Source of the DNA: Marivirga sericea
GTDB taxonomy: Bacteria > Bacteroidota > Bacteroidia > Cytophagales > Cyclobacteriaceae
Length of the DNA stretch: 64,000 bases
Direction: 5' to 3'
Assembly (NCBI RefSeq): GCF_900177665.1
Contig: NZ_FXAW01000003.1
Location: 212,655-276,654, forward strand
In this document: positions 43,828 to 55,100 of the stretch, piece after piece
Numbering within the stretch: the stretch's first letter is position 1
Layout of the letters: every line of letters begins with the position of its first letter
The notes under the pieces: generated by a model
What the model was told of the DNA's origin: nothing
Database searches by the model: none
What the model saw: only the letters and a program-made list of their open reading frames with translations
Position numbers and translations under genes: made by a program

Positions 43828-44352
43828 ATGAAAAAAGCGCTCACTATTTCGATTTCAGTCCTATTACTTATTAGTACCAGCTGTGCGACACTTTTTACAG
43901 GTACTAAGCAAAAAGTAGCTATAGATTCCAATCCACAAGGCGCTGAAATAATAATTAACGGCCAGCAGATGGGTGTAACACCCGCAACAATAAAAGTGGA
44001 TAGAGAATTAGACGCCTTACTCTACGGTGGCAAAGAAATACAATTTAAACTCGCAGGCTATAAAAACTTTGGCTATATATTGGATGCAAGGTTGAATACG
44101 GTCTCCATTATTAATTTCTTCAACCCTATATTTTGGGGAATAGACATAGCCTCGGGCGCAGTTACCAAATATGATGATTACTATAATTTTAGGTTAATGC
44201 CTTTGGAAGGCAAAAAGGCCAGTCCCTACACCACGAATAACATGGGTAAGTACGAAAAACTCGTCAAACTGAAAAAATTACTTGAAGATGGTGTAATTAC
44301 TCAAAAAGAATTTGAAAAGGAAAAAGCAAAAATTCTTGAAGAAGAAGAGTAA
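43828..44352 (+). CDS. PEGA-domain lipoprotein with SHOCT-like tail
   Basis: The lipobox is STSC near residue 19. A PEGA domain follows (AIDSNPQGAEIIINGQQMGV, then TPATIKV), then a hydrophobic patch (VSIINFFNPIFWGIDIASGA). The C-terminal helical hairpin is of SHOCT type (KLKKLLEDGVITQKEFEKEK). PEGA domains are surface beta-modules; SHOCT is thought to mediate oligomerisation. It converges with the T9SS gene at 44370 with only 17 bp between stops and no strong terminator. Confidence 0.8.
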   Translation: MKKALTISISVLLLISTSCATLFTGTKQKVAIDSNPQGAEIIINGQQMGVTPATIKVDRELDALLYGGKEIQFKLAGYKNFGYILDARLNTVSIINFFNPIFWGIDIASGAVTKYDDYYNFRLMPLEGKKASPYTTNNMGKYEKLVKLKKLLEDGVITQKEFEKEKAKILEEEE

Positions 44353-44369
44353 CTAAACAATTGAAAATG

Positions 44370-47300
44370 CTACCTCAGCAAGGTAATGCTACCAGATTTT
44401 GCTATTCCAGTCCCTTCGCATTTGATAACGTAATAATATACCCCATCTGGGATAGGGCTACCATTGGCGGTTCCTTCCCAGTCATTGTTGTAGGGTTTTG
44501 CTTCATAAATTTTATTCCCCTGTTGATCGTAAATTTCGACTCCGCACTGCGAAAAATTTTCAATATTATCTATTTCCCAGAATTGTGCTATAGCATCGTT
44601 ATTTGGGGAAAAGAATCTCATAGGAGTAAGCCGATCCCCAATATTACCTTCTTCATTTACCTGAATAACAATTTCCGCACTTCCAAAACACCCATTTTCA
44701 TCTTGACCTTCTACTCTAATGGTAGTAGTAGCCGATAAAGCAATTTCTATCTCCCCCTCTGTAAAGCTTAATTGCGTAGAATCTGCAGTCCACTGAAAAT
44801 CAGACAGTCCTGAAGCGGATATAGTGACCGTATCGCCTTGAGTTATAGCCATACTCGATGCCGTCAATGTCACATCAGGCAAAGGGAATTCTTGAACTGA
44901 GATTTCAGTAATACCCTCGCAACCGTTCGCATCTGCTACGGTTACAGAATAAGTGCCTCCTTGATCTACTGTGATGGTAGGACTCGTCTCTCCAGTATCC
45001 CACCGGTAGGATTCAAATGTCCCATCGACCGAGAGAACCACATTATCTCCTTCACAAATAGACGGTGCAGAAGCAGTAATTTCTACACTGAGCCCTCCAT
45101 TGACCACAATCTGCTTTGTTGATTGCGATGCACAAGAAGAAAAACCATCATAAGAGATTTCCAAAACTACATCGTAAGTTCCGGCGGTGTTGTATACATG
45201 CGTTGGATCTTGATCTGATGAAGTACCTCCATCTCCAAAATCCCAACTAAATTGAGCAGTTGCTTCATCGGCTATTACTGATTCATTTGCAAAAGCTACT
45301 GGCGTTGAGATGCATGCAGTAGAAGGCAATGTAAAGTCTACTTGAGGCTCTTCTAAAAATGCTACTGCAAGCGTATCAGAATAAATCTTCGGGCAGAAGG
45401 TATTGACTTGATCAGTAATTTCTACAAAATAATTGCCCGGATCAGTAGGATTGAAAGTCTGGGAAGTTGCTCCTGAAATCACTTCACTGCCTCTAAACCA
45501 TTGAAAAGTATAATCACTATCAGCGGGTGTCACTGTGAGACTAGCCGTTTCACCAACACAGTAAGTCCCCTCTCCTGCTTGATCAATAGAAAAGTTAGGG
45601 CTGGAAATTACATCAACTGTAATGCTTTTGGTTTCAATAACGCAAGATCCTGAATAAACATCAAGATAAAAACGACCCGCTGTGTTCGAGTTAAAATTTT
45701 CAACATCTATACTAATACCTGTCGCACTGAAATCTTCAGGGCCACGCCATTCATAGGTGGTTGCTCCAACATCAGTAGATGTTAAAGTAAGGGTTCCTCC
45801 GGTACATACCGGTGCATTTGAAGTGATATCGGCACTGGGAAGAGCTGCAGCAGAGGTAATTGAAACTTCCACAGCTTCTGATGTTTCGATGCAATTTCCC
45901 TCTTCTGAAAATAATGAAACTGTATAACTTCCTGATTCAGCAGCATCATTCAGCTCAAGGAAATTATCAGCCCCTGATTTTACTGTGGTTCCATCTTGCT
46001 TCCATTCAAAAGTGACTCCATCTAAATCTTGGGCTTCTAATCGTACCGGATTTCCAATACATGCATTGATGGGGCTCTCTGGAGTAATTACAGGTACTAT
46101 ACATCTTTTATTTCTAAGAATGGAGATTTTTGATGCTGGAATATTGTTACTTTCATCGTCCACACTAGAAAAAACAATATCAGGCTTACTATCACCGTCC
46201 AAATCTGCCACTTTAATATTTCTATTAATGAATTCAACAGGTAATGAAACTTTGGAGAAAGGCAAACCACCTGACCCATCGTTATTCAACACATTTACGG
46301 TTTTATCAGGTCCAGTGTTAGCAACAATTATATCTACGTTTCCATCACCATCTATATCACCAAAATCTAATCCCCATGGTCTAAGGTCTGTCGCCAAATT
46401 TTGAGCAGAAGAAAATTGCGGAACTTCACCAGTGCCAGTAGTTTCATTTACAAAAACTGCTACGGAAGAACTTAAAAATAAAGTGGCGACAATATCGGGC
46501 CTGTTATCCTGATTGAGATCCCCTACCTTAAGATTGACAAGAGTTCCACCCGTACTAAATTCATTAAAGCTACTAAAAGAGAAGTTACCAGGACTACTTT
46601 GATTACTCGCTATAAAAAATCCACCACCGTCTGTGAGGAACTGATTAGTAATAATATCTGGTTTACCATCTCCATTTAAATCCTCTACATCTAAACCTGC
46701 AGTTCTTTGAGCATTCTCAACTATGAGCTCTATTATGTCCCCACTAAAGGAAAGAGTTCCTGCTGCAGAGGTATTTTTAACGATATAAATTCTATTACTT
46801 TTTTGATCAGAAACCACTAAGTCAGGCTTTCCATCAAGGTCCATATCCTTAATAACTACTCGCTTTGTGGAAGAGCTATTAATGGGGATAAATTGTCGTG
46901 TGAATGATAGGTTACCTTCTGTACTAAAATTCACTAAAATGATAAGCCGATTGCCATCATCCCCCTCTGAAAATACCACTTCCGGCTTACCATCTCCATT
47001 CAAATCTCCTGTAGTACTATTTAAGCTTGGAGTACCCAAGTTCAAAGGGGTTTCTACAAAACTAAGGTTATTTGGTGTGCTAATATTTCTTAAAATAGTA
47101 GCGGAATTGGAATTGGAATTTGCTCCAATTATATCGTTTTTCCCATCACCATCCAAATCACTAACGCTGACATCATATAACCCACTTTCTGCAGAAAAAT
47201 CAATTTGAGGACTGAAATTGGAAGCTTCGACCCCCTGTTCTCCCCCATAGCTAAGCATAAAGTGTTCACTACTGTAAATAAGACCTGTTGTAGAATTTAA

Positions 47301-47558
47301 AATGGTTATATTATCGTAAGTGGCACCATTTGGCACCGTAGCTTCAATTAATTGGTCGCTAACATTAATAATCTCTCCTTCTACACTTCCGAAAAACACT
47401 TGATCAGCACCTGTTAACCCCACACCTTTGATATCCACTATTTGACCTGAATACCCCTCTTTTGGAGTTACAGACTCTATGACAACATCTTGTGCAAGTG
47501 CTTGATTTGCGGCCACTATCAGATAAAAAAGGAAGAGATATTTTAATAAAAGTTTCAT
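44370..47558 (-). CDS. T9SS type B surface protein with IPT, FG-GAP, Ig-like and PKD domains
   Basis: 1,062 residues. A signal peptide (NQALAQ) is followed by an IPT/TIG domain (VIESVTPKEGYSGQIVDIKG, about 25-105), seven or so FG-GAP/VCBS units (about 115-480; DLDGDGKNDIIGANS, DLNGDGKPEVVFSE), and Ig-like domains (about 490-740). A PKD domain comes next (FSWDFGDGGTSSDQDPTHVY), then two more Ig-like domains and a CHU_C gliding-motility C-terminal domain ending GVYYYVIKCEGTGIAKSGSI. That tail is the T9SS type B signal. The PorP/SprF-family gene lies just upstream, 31 bp away on the same strand, as expected for a type B substrate and its partner. Confidence 0.9.
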   Translation of the reverse strand: MKLLLKYLFLFYLIVAANQALAQDVVIESVTPKEGYSGQIVDIKGVGLTGADQVFFGSVEGEIINVSDQLIEATVPNGATYDNITILNSTTGLIYSSEHFMLSYGGEQGVEASNFSPQIDFSAESGLYDVSVSDLDGDGKNDIIGANSNSNSATILRNISTPNNLSFVETPLNLGTPSLNSTTGDLNGDGKPEVVFSEGDDGNRLIILVNFSTEGNLSFTRQFIPINSSSTKRVVIKDMDLDGKPDLVVSDQKSNRIYIVKNTSAAGTLSFSGDIIELIVENAQRTAGLDVEDLNGDGKPDIITNQFLTDGGGFFIASNQSSPGNFSFSSFNEFSTGGTLVNLKVGDLNQDNRPDIVATLFLSSSVAVFVNETTGTGEVPQFSSAQNLATDLRPWGLDFGDIDGDGNVDIIVANTGPDKTVNVLNNDGSGGLPFSKVSLPVEFINRNIKVADLDGDSKPDIVFSSVDDESNNIPASKISILRNKRCIVPVITPESPINACIGNPVRLEAQDLDGVTFEWKQDGTTVKSGADNFLELNDAAESGSYTVSLFSEEGNCIETSEAVEVSITSAAALPSADITSNAPVCTGGTLTLTSTDVGATTYEWRGPEDFSATGISIDVENFNSNTAGRFYLDVYSGSCVIETKSITVDVISSPNFSIDQAGEGTYCVGETASLTVTPADSDYTFQWFRGSEVISGATSQTFNPTDPGNYFVEITDQVNTFCPKIYSDTLAVAFLEEPQVDFTLPSTACISTPVAFANESVIADEATAQFSWDFGDGGTSSDQDPTHVYNTAGTYDVVLEISYDGFSSCASQSTKQIVVNGGLSVEITASAPSICEGDNVVLSVDGTFESYRWDTGETSPTITVDQGGTYSVTVADANGCEGITEISVQEFPLPDVTLTASSMAITQGDTVTISASGLSDFQWTADSTQLSFTEGEIEIALSATTTIRVEGQDENGCFGSAEIVIQVNEEGNIGDRLTPMRFFSPNNDAIAQFWEIDNIENFSQCGVEIYDQQGNKIYEAKPYNNDWEGTANGSPIPDGVYYYVIKCEGTGIAKSGSITLLR

Positions 47559-47589
47559 GATTTAGATTCTTGAATGGATCTCGCTTTTG

Positions 47590-48891
47590 CTATTCCATAT
47601 CTACAATAATAACCTTAATATTTTTAAATTTCGTTAACTCCTCTGCTGCCTTTTTATCTTTGTAGGCATCTCTTCTAGAGAAGGTTTCATAAATATAAAC
47701 GTAATATACTCCATTTTGCTTATTGAAAAAGATATCGGATGTTATGTCTTCATCCTTTTTCAAACTCTTCACTAGGCGGTCAGCTGAATTGAAATCCTTA
47801 AATTCCTTTACAACTACGTAGAATTTCTTCTTTTGATAACCGTCCTCATTTCCACCGTGCTGTACATCTTTACTGGAAAAGCGCGGTGCACGTTCTTCAG
47901 TTCTTTCAAGCGTTTTTAATTTAGGCCTTTCTACCAGCTTCTTTAGCTTATCACCTATAGTTAAATTAAGTTGGATTTCGTGAGAACCACTAGTAAAACC
48001 ATTCACCAGTTTACTGGACGGCTCATAGGCGTAACTGAACGCTAGCTTTTGCATTTTAAATCCCACCATTCCTGACATACCGTAATTAAGTCTATAAGAG
48101 CCGCCAATCCAGAAAATCTCGTTAAAATTCAAGGTGCTAAGCAATTCTATTCTTTGACCAACAAATTGCGAGTATTGATAAAGCGCATAAATTTGCAAAG
48201 GGGCATAGGCATCTTCTAGTTTAACGGTTCTTTTAAACCGACCATTTCTCCTTGTCACAAGCTTATTCTCCATGGGTTTTTTAAAATAAGCCATCACCGT
48301 AATTTCATCAAATGGGGATACTTGAAAAGCTTCAAAATTCTGGCTGTTGGCATATTGTGGCTTGAATAATCGCGGTAAAGATGCTCCAAAGTTAATTCCG
48401 CTTGAAGTTTCTAATTTAAATCCGACATTGGAGATAGGCTGAATATTATTATTAAGGAAATTATTAATTGCTGGGTCATTTAAATCTTGAATTTGAGTGA
48501 TGTCAATGCTGTTGGCTGTAAGTCCTCCAGATATACCAAAATGAAAAGAAGAATTTTTGGTTAAATTTATTCTGTATGAATAAGTAGCTAAAAAATCAGT
48601 AGTAGTTAAAAGTCCACGATCAAAATTCCGAAGTGTGGCTCCAAGTCCATATTTCTTATAGTCAAACGGAGATTCAAAAGTTAAGGTAGTAACTACTGGA
48701 GCTCCCTCTACTCCTCTCCATTGCTGACGATGATTCAAAGAAACAGTTCTAAAAGGATAAGCAGCTGCTTCGGCTGGATTATATAAATATGGAGTTAGAT
48801 AAAAATGATTATAAACAGGTAGCTGCTGCGCTATAGAGGGAAGCTCAAAAACAAAAATAGAAATTAATAACGCAAAGATAAACTTGAACAT
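47590..48891 (-). CDS. PorP/SprF-family T9SS membrane protein with SPOR-like extension
   Basis: Residues about 1-315 are a PorP/SprF outer-membrane barrel: LPVYNHFYLTPYLYNPAEAA at the N-terminus, LNHRQQWRGVEGAPVVTTLT, and SFAYSYAYEPSSKLVNGFTS-type end (FSYAYEPSSKLVN followed by SHEIQLNL). The family helps export or attach type B T9SS substrates. Unlike the standard about 300-residue form, a linker and an about 80-residue SPOR-like domain follow (KKFYVVVKEFKDFNSADRLV, then VYYVYIYETFSRRDAYKDKK), which could bind peptidoglycan on the periplasmic side. It is paired with the type B protein gene 31 bp downstream. Confidence 0.88.
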   Translation of the reverse strand: MFKFIFALLISIFVFELPSIAQQLPVYNHFYLTPYLYNPAEAAAYPFRTVSLNHRQQWRGVEGAPVVTTLTFESPFDYKKYGLGATLRNFDRGLLTTTDFLATYSYRINLTKNSSFHFGISGGLTANSIDITQIQDLNDPAINNFLNNNIQPISNVGFKLETSSGINFGASLPRLFKPQYANSQNFEAFQVSPFDEITVMAYFKKPMENKLVTRRNGRFKRTVKLEDAYAPLQIYALYQYSQFVGQRIELLSTLNFNEIFWIGGSYRLNYGMSGMVGFKMQKLAFSYAYEPSSKLVNGFTSGSHEIQLNLTIGDKLKKLVERPKLKTLERTEERAPRFSSKDVQHGGNEDGYQKKKFYVVVKEFKDFNSADRLVKSLKKDEDITSDIFFNKQNGVYYVYIYETFSRRDAYKDKKAAEELTKFKNIKVIIVDME

Positions 48892-49084
48892 AGAAAGGGG
48901 ATCACTTTTATTCTTTCCTTCTGTAAATGATTAAAGAACTACTACCAGCACAATAAAAGGCAATATATTAAATACATATTCAATTAACAGCATATGAATT
49001 AACAAATATAAAAATATTTTTAAGCAATTATTAAAGGATAGTGTACACATTTAATTACTTTTAACGTTGGAAGCATGCGTATTT

Positions 49085-49918
49085 ATGTATAGACGACTTA
49101 ATATTAACAACAATCAAAATATAATATTCTTGAAACCCATCGCTATCTTTCTATTAATTGCCATTTTATCAGCATTTAATGCAAAGTCTTTAAGAGCGCA
49201 AGTTCTGATTGGGGCTAAAACAGCCGCAAATATATCGTGGATGCGATACGAGGACTTTGATACTGAACAATTTGAAAAAAAACCTGCATTTGGATACAGT
49301 GCTGGAATAACGGCCGCTTACAAGGTACAAAAAAGGTTTTTAGTTCAGCTTGATATCATGTATACCCAAACAGGAAAAAAAATAGATGGAATTAGTGGCC
49401 CTTCATTTAAGAATTATGCTAAGTACCATCATTTGAATACTCCAATCGTATACAAATTAGATTTCAAAAATGCTTTATTTAACAGAACGTTCAAATGGTA
49501 TGTGGGGGCAGGTCCAGATGTGAACTTTTGGCTGGGTGGAAATGGAATCTTGCAGTCTGAAGAATTAAGAGAGGAAGCTATTGAGGAACTTGATTATAAA
49601 ATTATTTTTAAAGACGTGCCAGCAAATCCTGAATATGGAGGCTTATATTATCCTGAAGTAAATAAAGTACAGGTGGGTTTAATTCTTTCAACAGGTATAG
49701 TGCTGGAGCCCATGCCAGGTTACTCACTGATGATTGATATTAGATATAAATGGGGTCATAGCTACATGGCAAGAGAGGACGCACAATTCAGTAATGTTAT
49801 AAGCTACGAGGACAATCTAAGAGCAAGAAATCAAGCTTTAGAGATTTCAGTTGCTTATGTTTTCGACATTAAAAACAAAGGTAAAAAGGAAAAGAAGATT
49901 TATTATAAAAATCAATAG
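49085..49918 (+). CDS. outer-membrane beta-barrel protein (PorT-like)
   Basis: The ATG at 49085 is preferred; the longer frame begins with TTG at 49067. A signal segment (PIAIFLLIAILSAFNAKSLR, cut near AQ) precedes a barrel with the usual pattern: VLIGAKTAANISWMRYEDFD, AGITAAYKVQKRFLVQLDIM, YHHLNTPIVYKLDFKN, FKWYVGAGPDVNFWLGG, ending QALEISVAYVFDI and a basic tail. It fits the PorT/OMP_b-brl_2 class. It lies between the two giant T9SS genes, so it would be carried along if the inverted arms recombine. The role is unknown. Confidence 0.8.
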   Translation: MYRRLNINNNQNIIFLKPIAIFLLIAILSAFNAKSLRAQVLIGAKTAANISWMRYEDFDTEQFEKKPAFGYSAGITAAYKVQKRFLVQLDIMYTQTGKKIDGISGPSFKNYAKYHHLNTPIVYKLDFKNALFNRTFKWYVGAGPDVNFWLGGNGILQSEELREEAIEELDYKIIFKDVPANPEYGGLYYPEVNKVQVGLILSTGIVLEPMPGYSLMIDIRYKWGHSYMAREDAQFSNVISYEDNLRARNQALEISVAYVFDIKNKGKKEKKIYYKNQ

Positions 49919-50450
49919 CTTTGGCCTAATATTTAGCACATTGTTAGACTGAAACACTATCTTTGAAGATTCTGCCGAATGAATTTTACCTTCGATCAAG
50001 TTCGTGTAGTTAGAAGGTGCTTGGTAAAACTTAGCAATATAAAAATATAATTGACCGGTGATTTGCACCAATATTTCTGATCTAATTTTTGAGATGTAAG
50101 TAGAACACCAAAAGACTTGGCATCAATTAAAAAAGTAGAATCTGACCAAATGAAATTTTAGAATTATAATTAAAGTCTCGTAATAGGAGCTACCATTTTC
50201 TTTCGTTGAAATGCAAAGAATCACCCTATCGATAAAAGACATGAATTCAAAAAACTTCTATATTTGATCTAATATTTTACTGCATTGCTTAGTAAAAATC
50301 GGCTTTTCATCGATTTTTTTATTAATAATATCGAATTTATTACATATGTGGTTATTATTTAGATTGAGCTAATAGTTATATCCTTATTATTATTAATATG
50401 CATATTAATTCAAATCCATATAGTATATTGATTCGTAAATTCACACTGCT
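49919..50450. other. 532-bp upstream region of the second giant gene
   Basis: No gene is credible here. The stretch is very AT-rich and presumably contains the promoter of the gene at 50451. It shares no obvious similarity with the region upstream of the paralogous gene at 42101, so the two genes are probably regulated differently. Confidence 0.4.
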
Positions 50451-52140
50451 ATGAGAAAATTTTTACTACTATCCCTTTTTGCGTCTTTTTCGATTACTCT
50501 TGCTAATGCCCAAGAGATCTGCAATGACGGCATTGATAATGATGGAGATGGTTTTACAGATTGTTTTGATTCGGATTGCTCCGACAATAGTGCCTGTGAC
50601 GGTTTCTACCTAGGGAATGATGCTTCTTGCCAGGCTGAACCCTCTGAATTTCCTCAATTTACGCTTTCTTTGGGTTACCAATCTAATAATGATGCAAGTT
50701 TAAATCTTAGTCGGATAGCTATAGGTGATTTGGATAGAGACGGAATCCCTGAAATTCTTTCTACTAATCAAGGTGATGATAGGATTTATATTCTTAATGG
50801 TGATGACGCCACTATAAAGCATCAGGCTACAACCAACAATCCTTCTTTTAGATCGGCTGCAATAGCAAATCTGCAAGATGACAATTGTGGAGAAGTGTTT
50901 ATTATAAACGAAAATAACGGTAGTGATTATAGGATTAGATCTTTCGACTGCGAACTAAATGAATTATGGGTTTCTGAGAGATTTAATCAAGATCCTGTGT
51001 TTGTAAGTTTCGCAGATTTTGATCGAGATGGTCAAGCAGAAATGTATTATAAAGATGAAATTAGAGATCCAGTAACGGGAACCAGAATAGTAGCTTCTAC
51101 TACTGGAAACTGGAATAATATCCCTAGTGGTGGAGTTGCTGTTGACATAGTGGGTGATGCTGATTTGGAATTAGTTTTGGGTAATAGAATTTATGCAGTT
51201 GAACTCAATGGAAGAACGCAGGATGTGGGCACCTTAACGCTATTAGCTACTATGCCTACCGCATATCAAACAAAAAATAATAGTTTTGCTTCTGCACAAA
51301 GTTCAACTACTTCAATAGCTGATTATAACTTAGATGGAAATCTTGATGTCATCATCACGGGTGCTAATGGAGGAAACGTATCCAGTGTTTTTTTCTGGGA
51401 TGTAATCAATAATACGGCAAAGGTTTTTAATGACCCTATAGGTACTGGTACTTATCAATTTGGCTGGCAAAGAGGAATGGGTAGAGTTAATATAGCCGAT
51501 TTAGATGGCGATGGTCAGTTAAATGCTGCTTTTGTTTCCGGACAATTCCTTTATGCCTTAGACGAAAATTGGGAACCATTATGGGTTGATGCATTTGGAG
51601 ATCCTGCCCCAACAGTTGTTAATGAAGAAACCTCAGGCATTACGGGCTGTACCCTTTTTGATTTTAATGGTGATGGCCAGTCAGAGGTAGTGTACCGAGA
51701 TGAAGATTATTTGTATATCATCAATGGAAATGATGGTAGTGTGAACACCCAAATTCATTGTCGCTCAAGAACTTCTGTTGAATATCCCATTGTCGCAGAT
51801 GTGGATGCCGATGGCTCCACTGAAATTTGCGTAGTTTGTACGACCGAAACTCATAATGCCGCAACCCCAGGAAGAAATTTAGGTATAAATGATCCTGCAG
51901 AAGTGAGAATTTATAAATCGGGAGGAGAACCTTGGGTACCAGCCAGAAGAGTCTGGAATCAGCATGCTTATTTCAATGTTAATATAAATGATGACTTAAC
52001 CGTCCCTCAAAATCAACAAAAGCATCAATTGGTATTTTCTAATGGAACTTGTGCTGCAGGTGCTGTTCGTCCTTTGAATAGCTTTCTAAATCAATCCCCC
52101 TTCCTAAGTTCAGATGGTTGTCCAACATATGCTTCTCCAG
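50451..52140 (+). repeat. inverted repeat arm 2 (shared N-terminal coding region)
   Basis: Counterpart of 40410-42100 in opposite orientation. The identical core is 51411-51604. Identity falls near both ends: the signal peptides differ, and after about residue 480 the sequences drift. Confidence 0.85.
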
Positions 52141-55100
52141 ATTTGAATATACTAGAAAGCACGCTCTCAGTTACTCCTCCAAATTGCCCGGATGAACAGT
52201 TTACAGTGAGTTTTGATTTTGAAAATATTGGAGATGTTCCATTATCGGGTGATGTTCCCATCACTTTCTATGACGGTGATCCTTTAATTGCAGGTACAAA
52301 TAAGTTAAATACTGTATTTATAACCCTTAATAATTTTGCAGTAGGAAATGTTGGCTCAGCTGTTGACCTCTTAATAGATGGGACTGGTGGACCTTTTACA
52401 CTTTATGCGTCTTTGAATGATAATGGATCTACTACACCAACCCCCATAAGTTTTCCTGCCTCAAATTTTTTAGAATGTAGTTACGCTAATAATATTGTTT
52501 CTGCAGCAGTGAACCCGATTCCATTTACACTTTCAACGGAAACGACAAATAATATTGTATGTGCGTCAGGAGGTGTTCCTCCAAACGGATCTGCCAGAGT
52601 ATTCAGATTAGTTGGAGGTACTGAAGTAACATCCGATTACGATTTCTTTTGGTTCAATGGCACAACCGTTGATGGCACGCCTGACTATACAGGCGCTATC
52701 TACACTGATCTGAGTGCAGGAACTTACACTGTTTTTGCTTCAGATAAAATAGCAGGATGTAGTTCAGATACCGTACAGGTTGTCATCAGTGAAAGCGCAA
52801 GAGATGTTACTGCTAACATTACCGTGGATAGAGGAAATGATAATTGTAGAAACCCTAACGGACAATTAACAGTGAGTATTAATGGCGGTGAGCCAGTAGG
52901 GAATTTTGATTATGAATGGTACGAAGGAAACACAGTGGGAGGGGGCTTACAAATCAGTAATAGTCACGTTGCAAATAATCTAGAATCAGCTACTTACACT
53001 GTCTTAATAACAGAGAAAGCAACGGGCTGTCAAACGATTGAATCCGCACAAGTGCCAGATGAGACCGTTACTCCTGTAGTCACAGCTACAGCAACTGACA
53101 TTGCTTGTTCTGACACAGATACTGGAGTCATTTCGGCCAACGTTGGAGGTTCAACTACCGGATATACTTTCGAGTGGTATATCGGAACCAGTGAAAAACC
53201 AACTGCTGATTTTACCAGTAGCACAGTTAATAATTTACCGCAAGGAAGTTATACCGTGAAAGTCACTGATAACATCACCAATTGCGAGTCAGCTCTAGTA
53301 ACAGTAGTTATCGATCAAACATTATCTCCTGAAATTGATTCGATAACAAGTACAGAAAACAATTCATGTGATCCTAACGATCCAAACGGAACAGTTACAG
53401 TTTCAATAGTAGGTAATCCATCAGAACACACCATTGAATGGTTTGCTGGAGCAAGTGCTACGGGTACTGCTATTGGAAGCGGGCTGTCCTTAGAGGGTTT
53501 AGGCGGTGGTGAATATACGGTAAAAGTGACAAATAATGATACAGGATGCTTCACAACCGATAGAGTTACCATCAACAACAATATCGTAATTCCAAATCTA
53601 AGCGCTACAACAAGTCCTGTAACTACCTGTAATCCATTTAACGGAAGAGTAGAAGCATCCGTTGATTTAGATAATGTAAGCGATTATACATTCTTTTGGT
53701 ACGAAGGTGATCAGGTTGATAACTCTTTAGAGATAGAAGGAGAATCAAGTAATGTATTAGATAATCAAGAGCCTGGTTTTTATACCGTACAAGCACTCAA
53801 TAACAATAGAAACTGTTTGGCTGATCCTATAACTGTTGAGGTAATCGATCAAGCTATAATTGCCATCACTCAAAATGATAATGTGCTCGCTTTGCCTAGT
53901 GATTGTTCAACTGATAATGGTGTTTTAGAAGTAGAAGCAAGTTCTCCAAATAACACTTCGGGCTTTTTATATGAATGGTATGCCGGAAATACAACTATTG
54001 GAACCCCCTTTCTATCTGAAACCGTAATTTCAGGTCCGTCTCGAGCAAGCAATTTATTTTCTGGTTTATATACAGTGGTAGCAACTGACTTAGATAATGG
54101 ATGTTCCAATTCAAGAATATTTAATTTACCTTTTGTAGATGCTCCGAATTTAGAAACAATAACAGTAACCAATACTACAACATGTGATCCTAATGATGAA
54201 GGTAGTATAACAGTGGAATTAACTCCTACGACTGCAGCGATTGATGCGTTTGATTATACCATCAACCTTTATGAGGAAGATGACATCACTAACACCATTG
54301 ATAGTCAACCAGGAGTTACCGGAGTTGCGACCTATACTTTTACTGGTTTAAGCGAGGGAAATTATACGGTTGAGGCATTATCAACGCCGGCCCTAGGAAG
54401 TTGTTCAGTTTATTCTTTTGCCGAAATTGAGTTAGATGCAACTGACCCAATTGTAAATATCATTAGCCGCGTACCTAATACGCATTGTACAAATTCATTA
54501 GCTAACGGCTCCTTAGAAGTCAGCATTGACAATGGAGCTTCTCCATCCTTGTACAGAATAAATTGGTATGAAGGAACTGATACATCCACACCTCTGGGAA
54601 CCAATGTTGGAACAGCAGCGGGAGTCAATGGTGAAATTGCCAATGGTGTATTTGGCGGGAGTTATACAGTAGAGGTTTTTAATGAAGCTACAGAATGCTC
54701 CACCATCCGTACATTTAGTATTGTTGACAATCCTATCATTGTTTCAATCCCTTCAAGTGAACTAGATATTTCACCGATAACAAGATGTGATTTCAATGAT
54801 AGCGAGGTGACCGTAAACAATGTTTACGAAAACGGTATTGTAGCAGACAAAAACGATTATATATTCGAATGGTATGATGCAGATGGTAATCAACTACCTA
54901 ACGAATCCTCACCAAATAATACAGATACAATAGCAAGTATTCCAGAAGGTTCCTACTTTGTGAAGGCAATAAGTAACGTTTCGGGTTGTGAAACATCATT
55001 AACTGAATTCTCAATAGAGAATGAGATTGTCATACCTACTATTACGGTAGATTTCGAGCATCCACAAAGATGTGTGACTCCTGGATTAGGCGAATTACGT

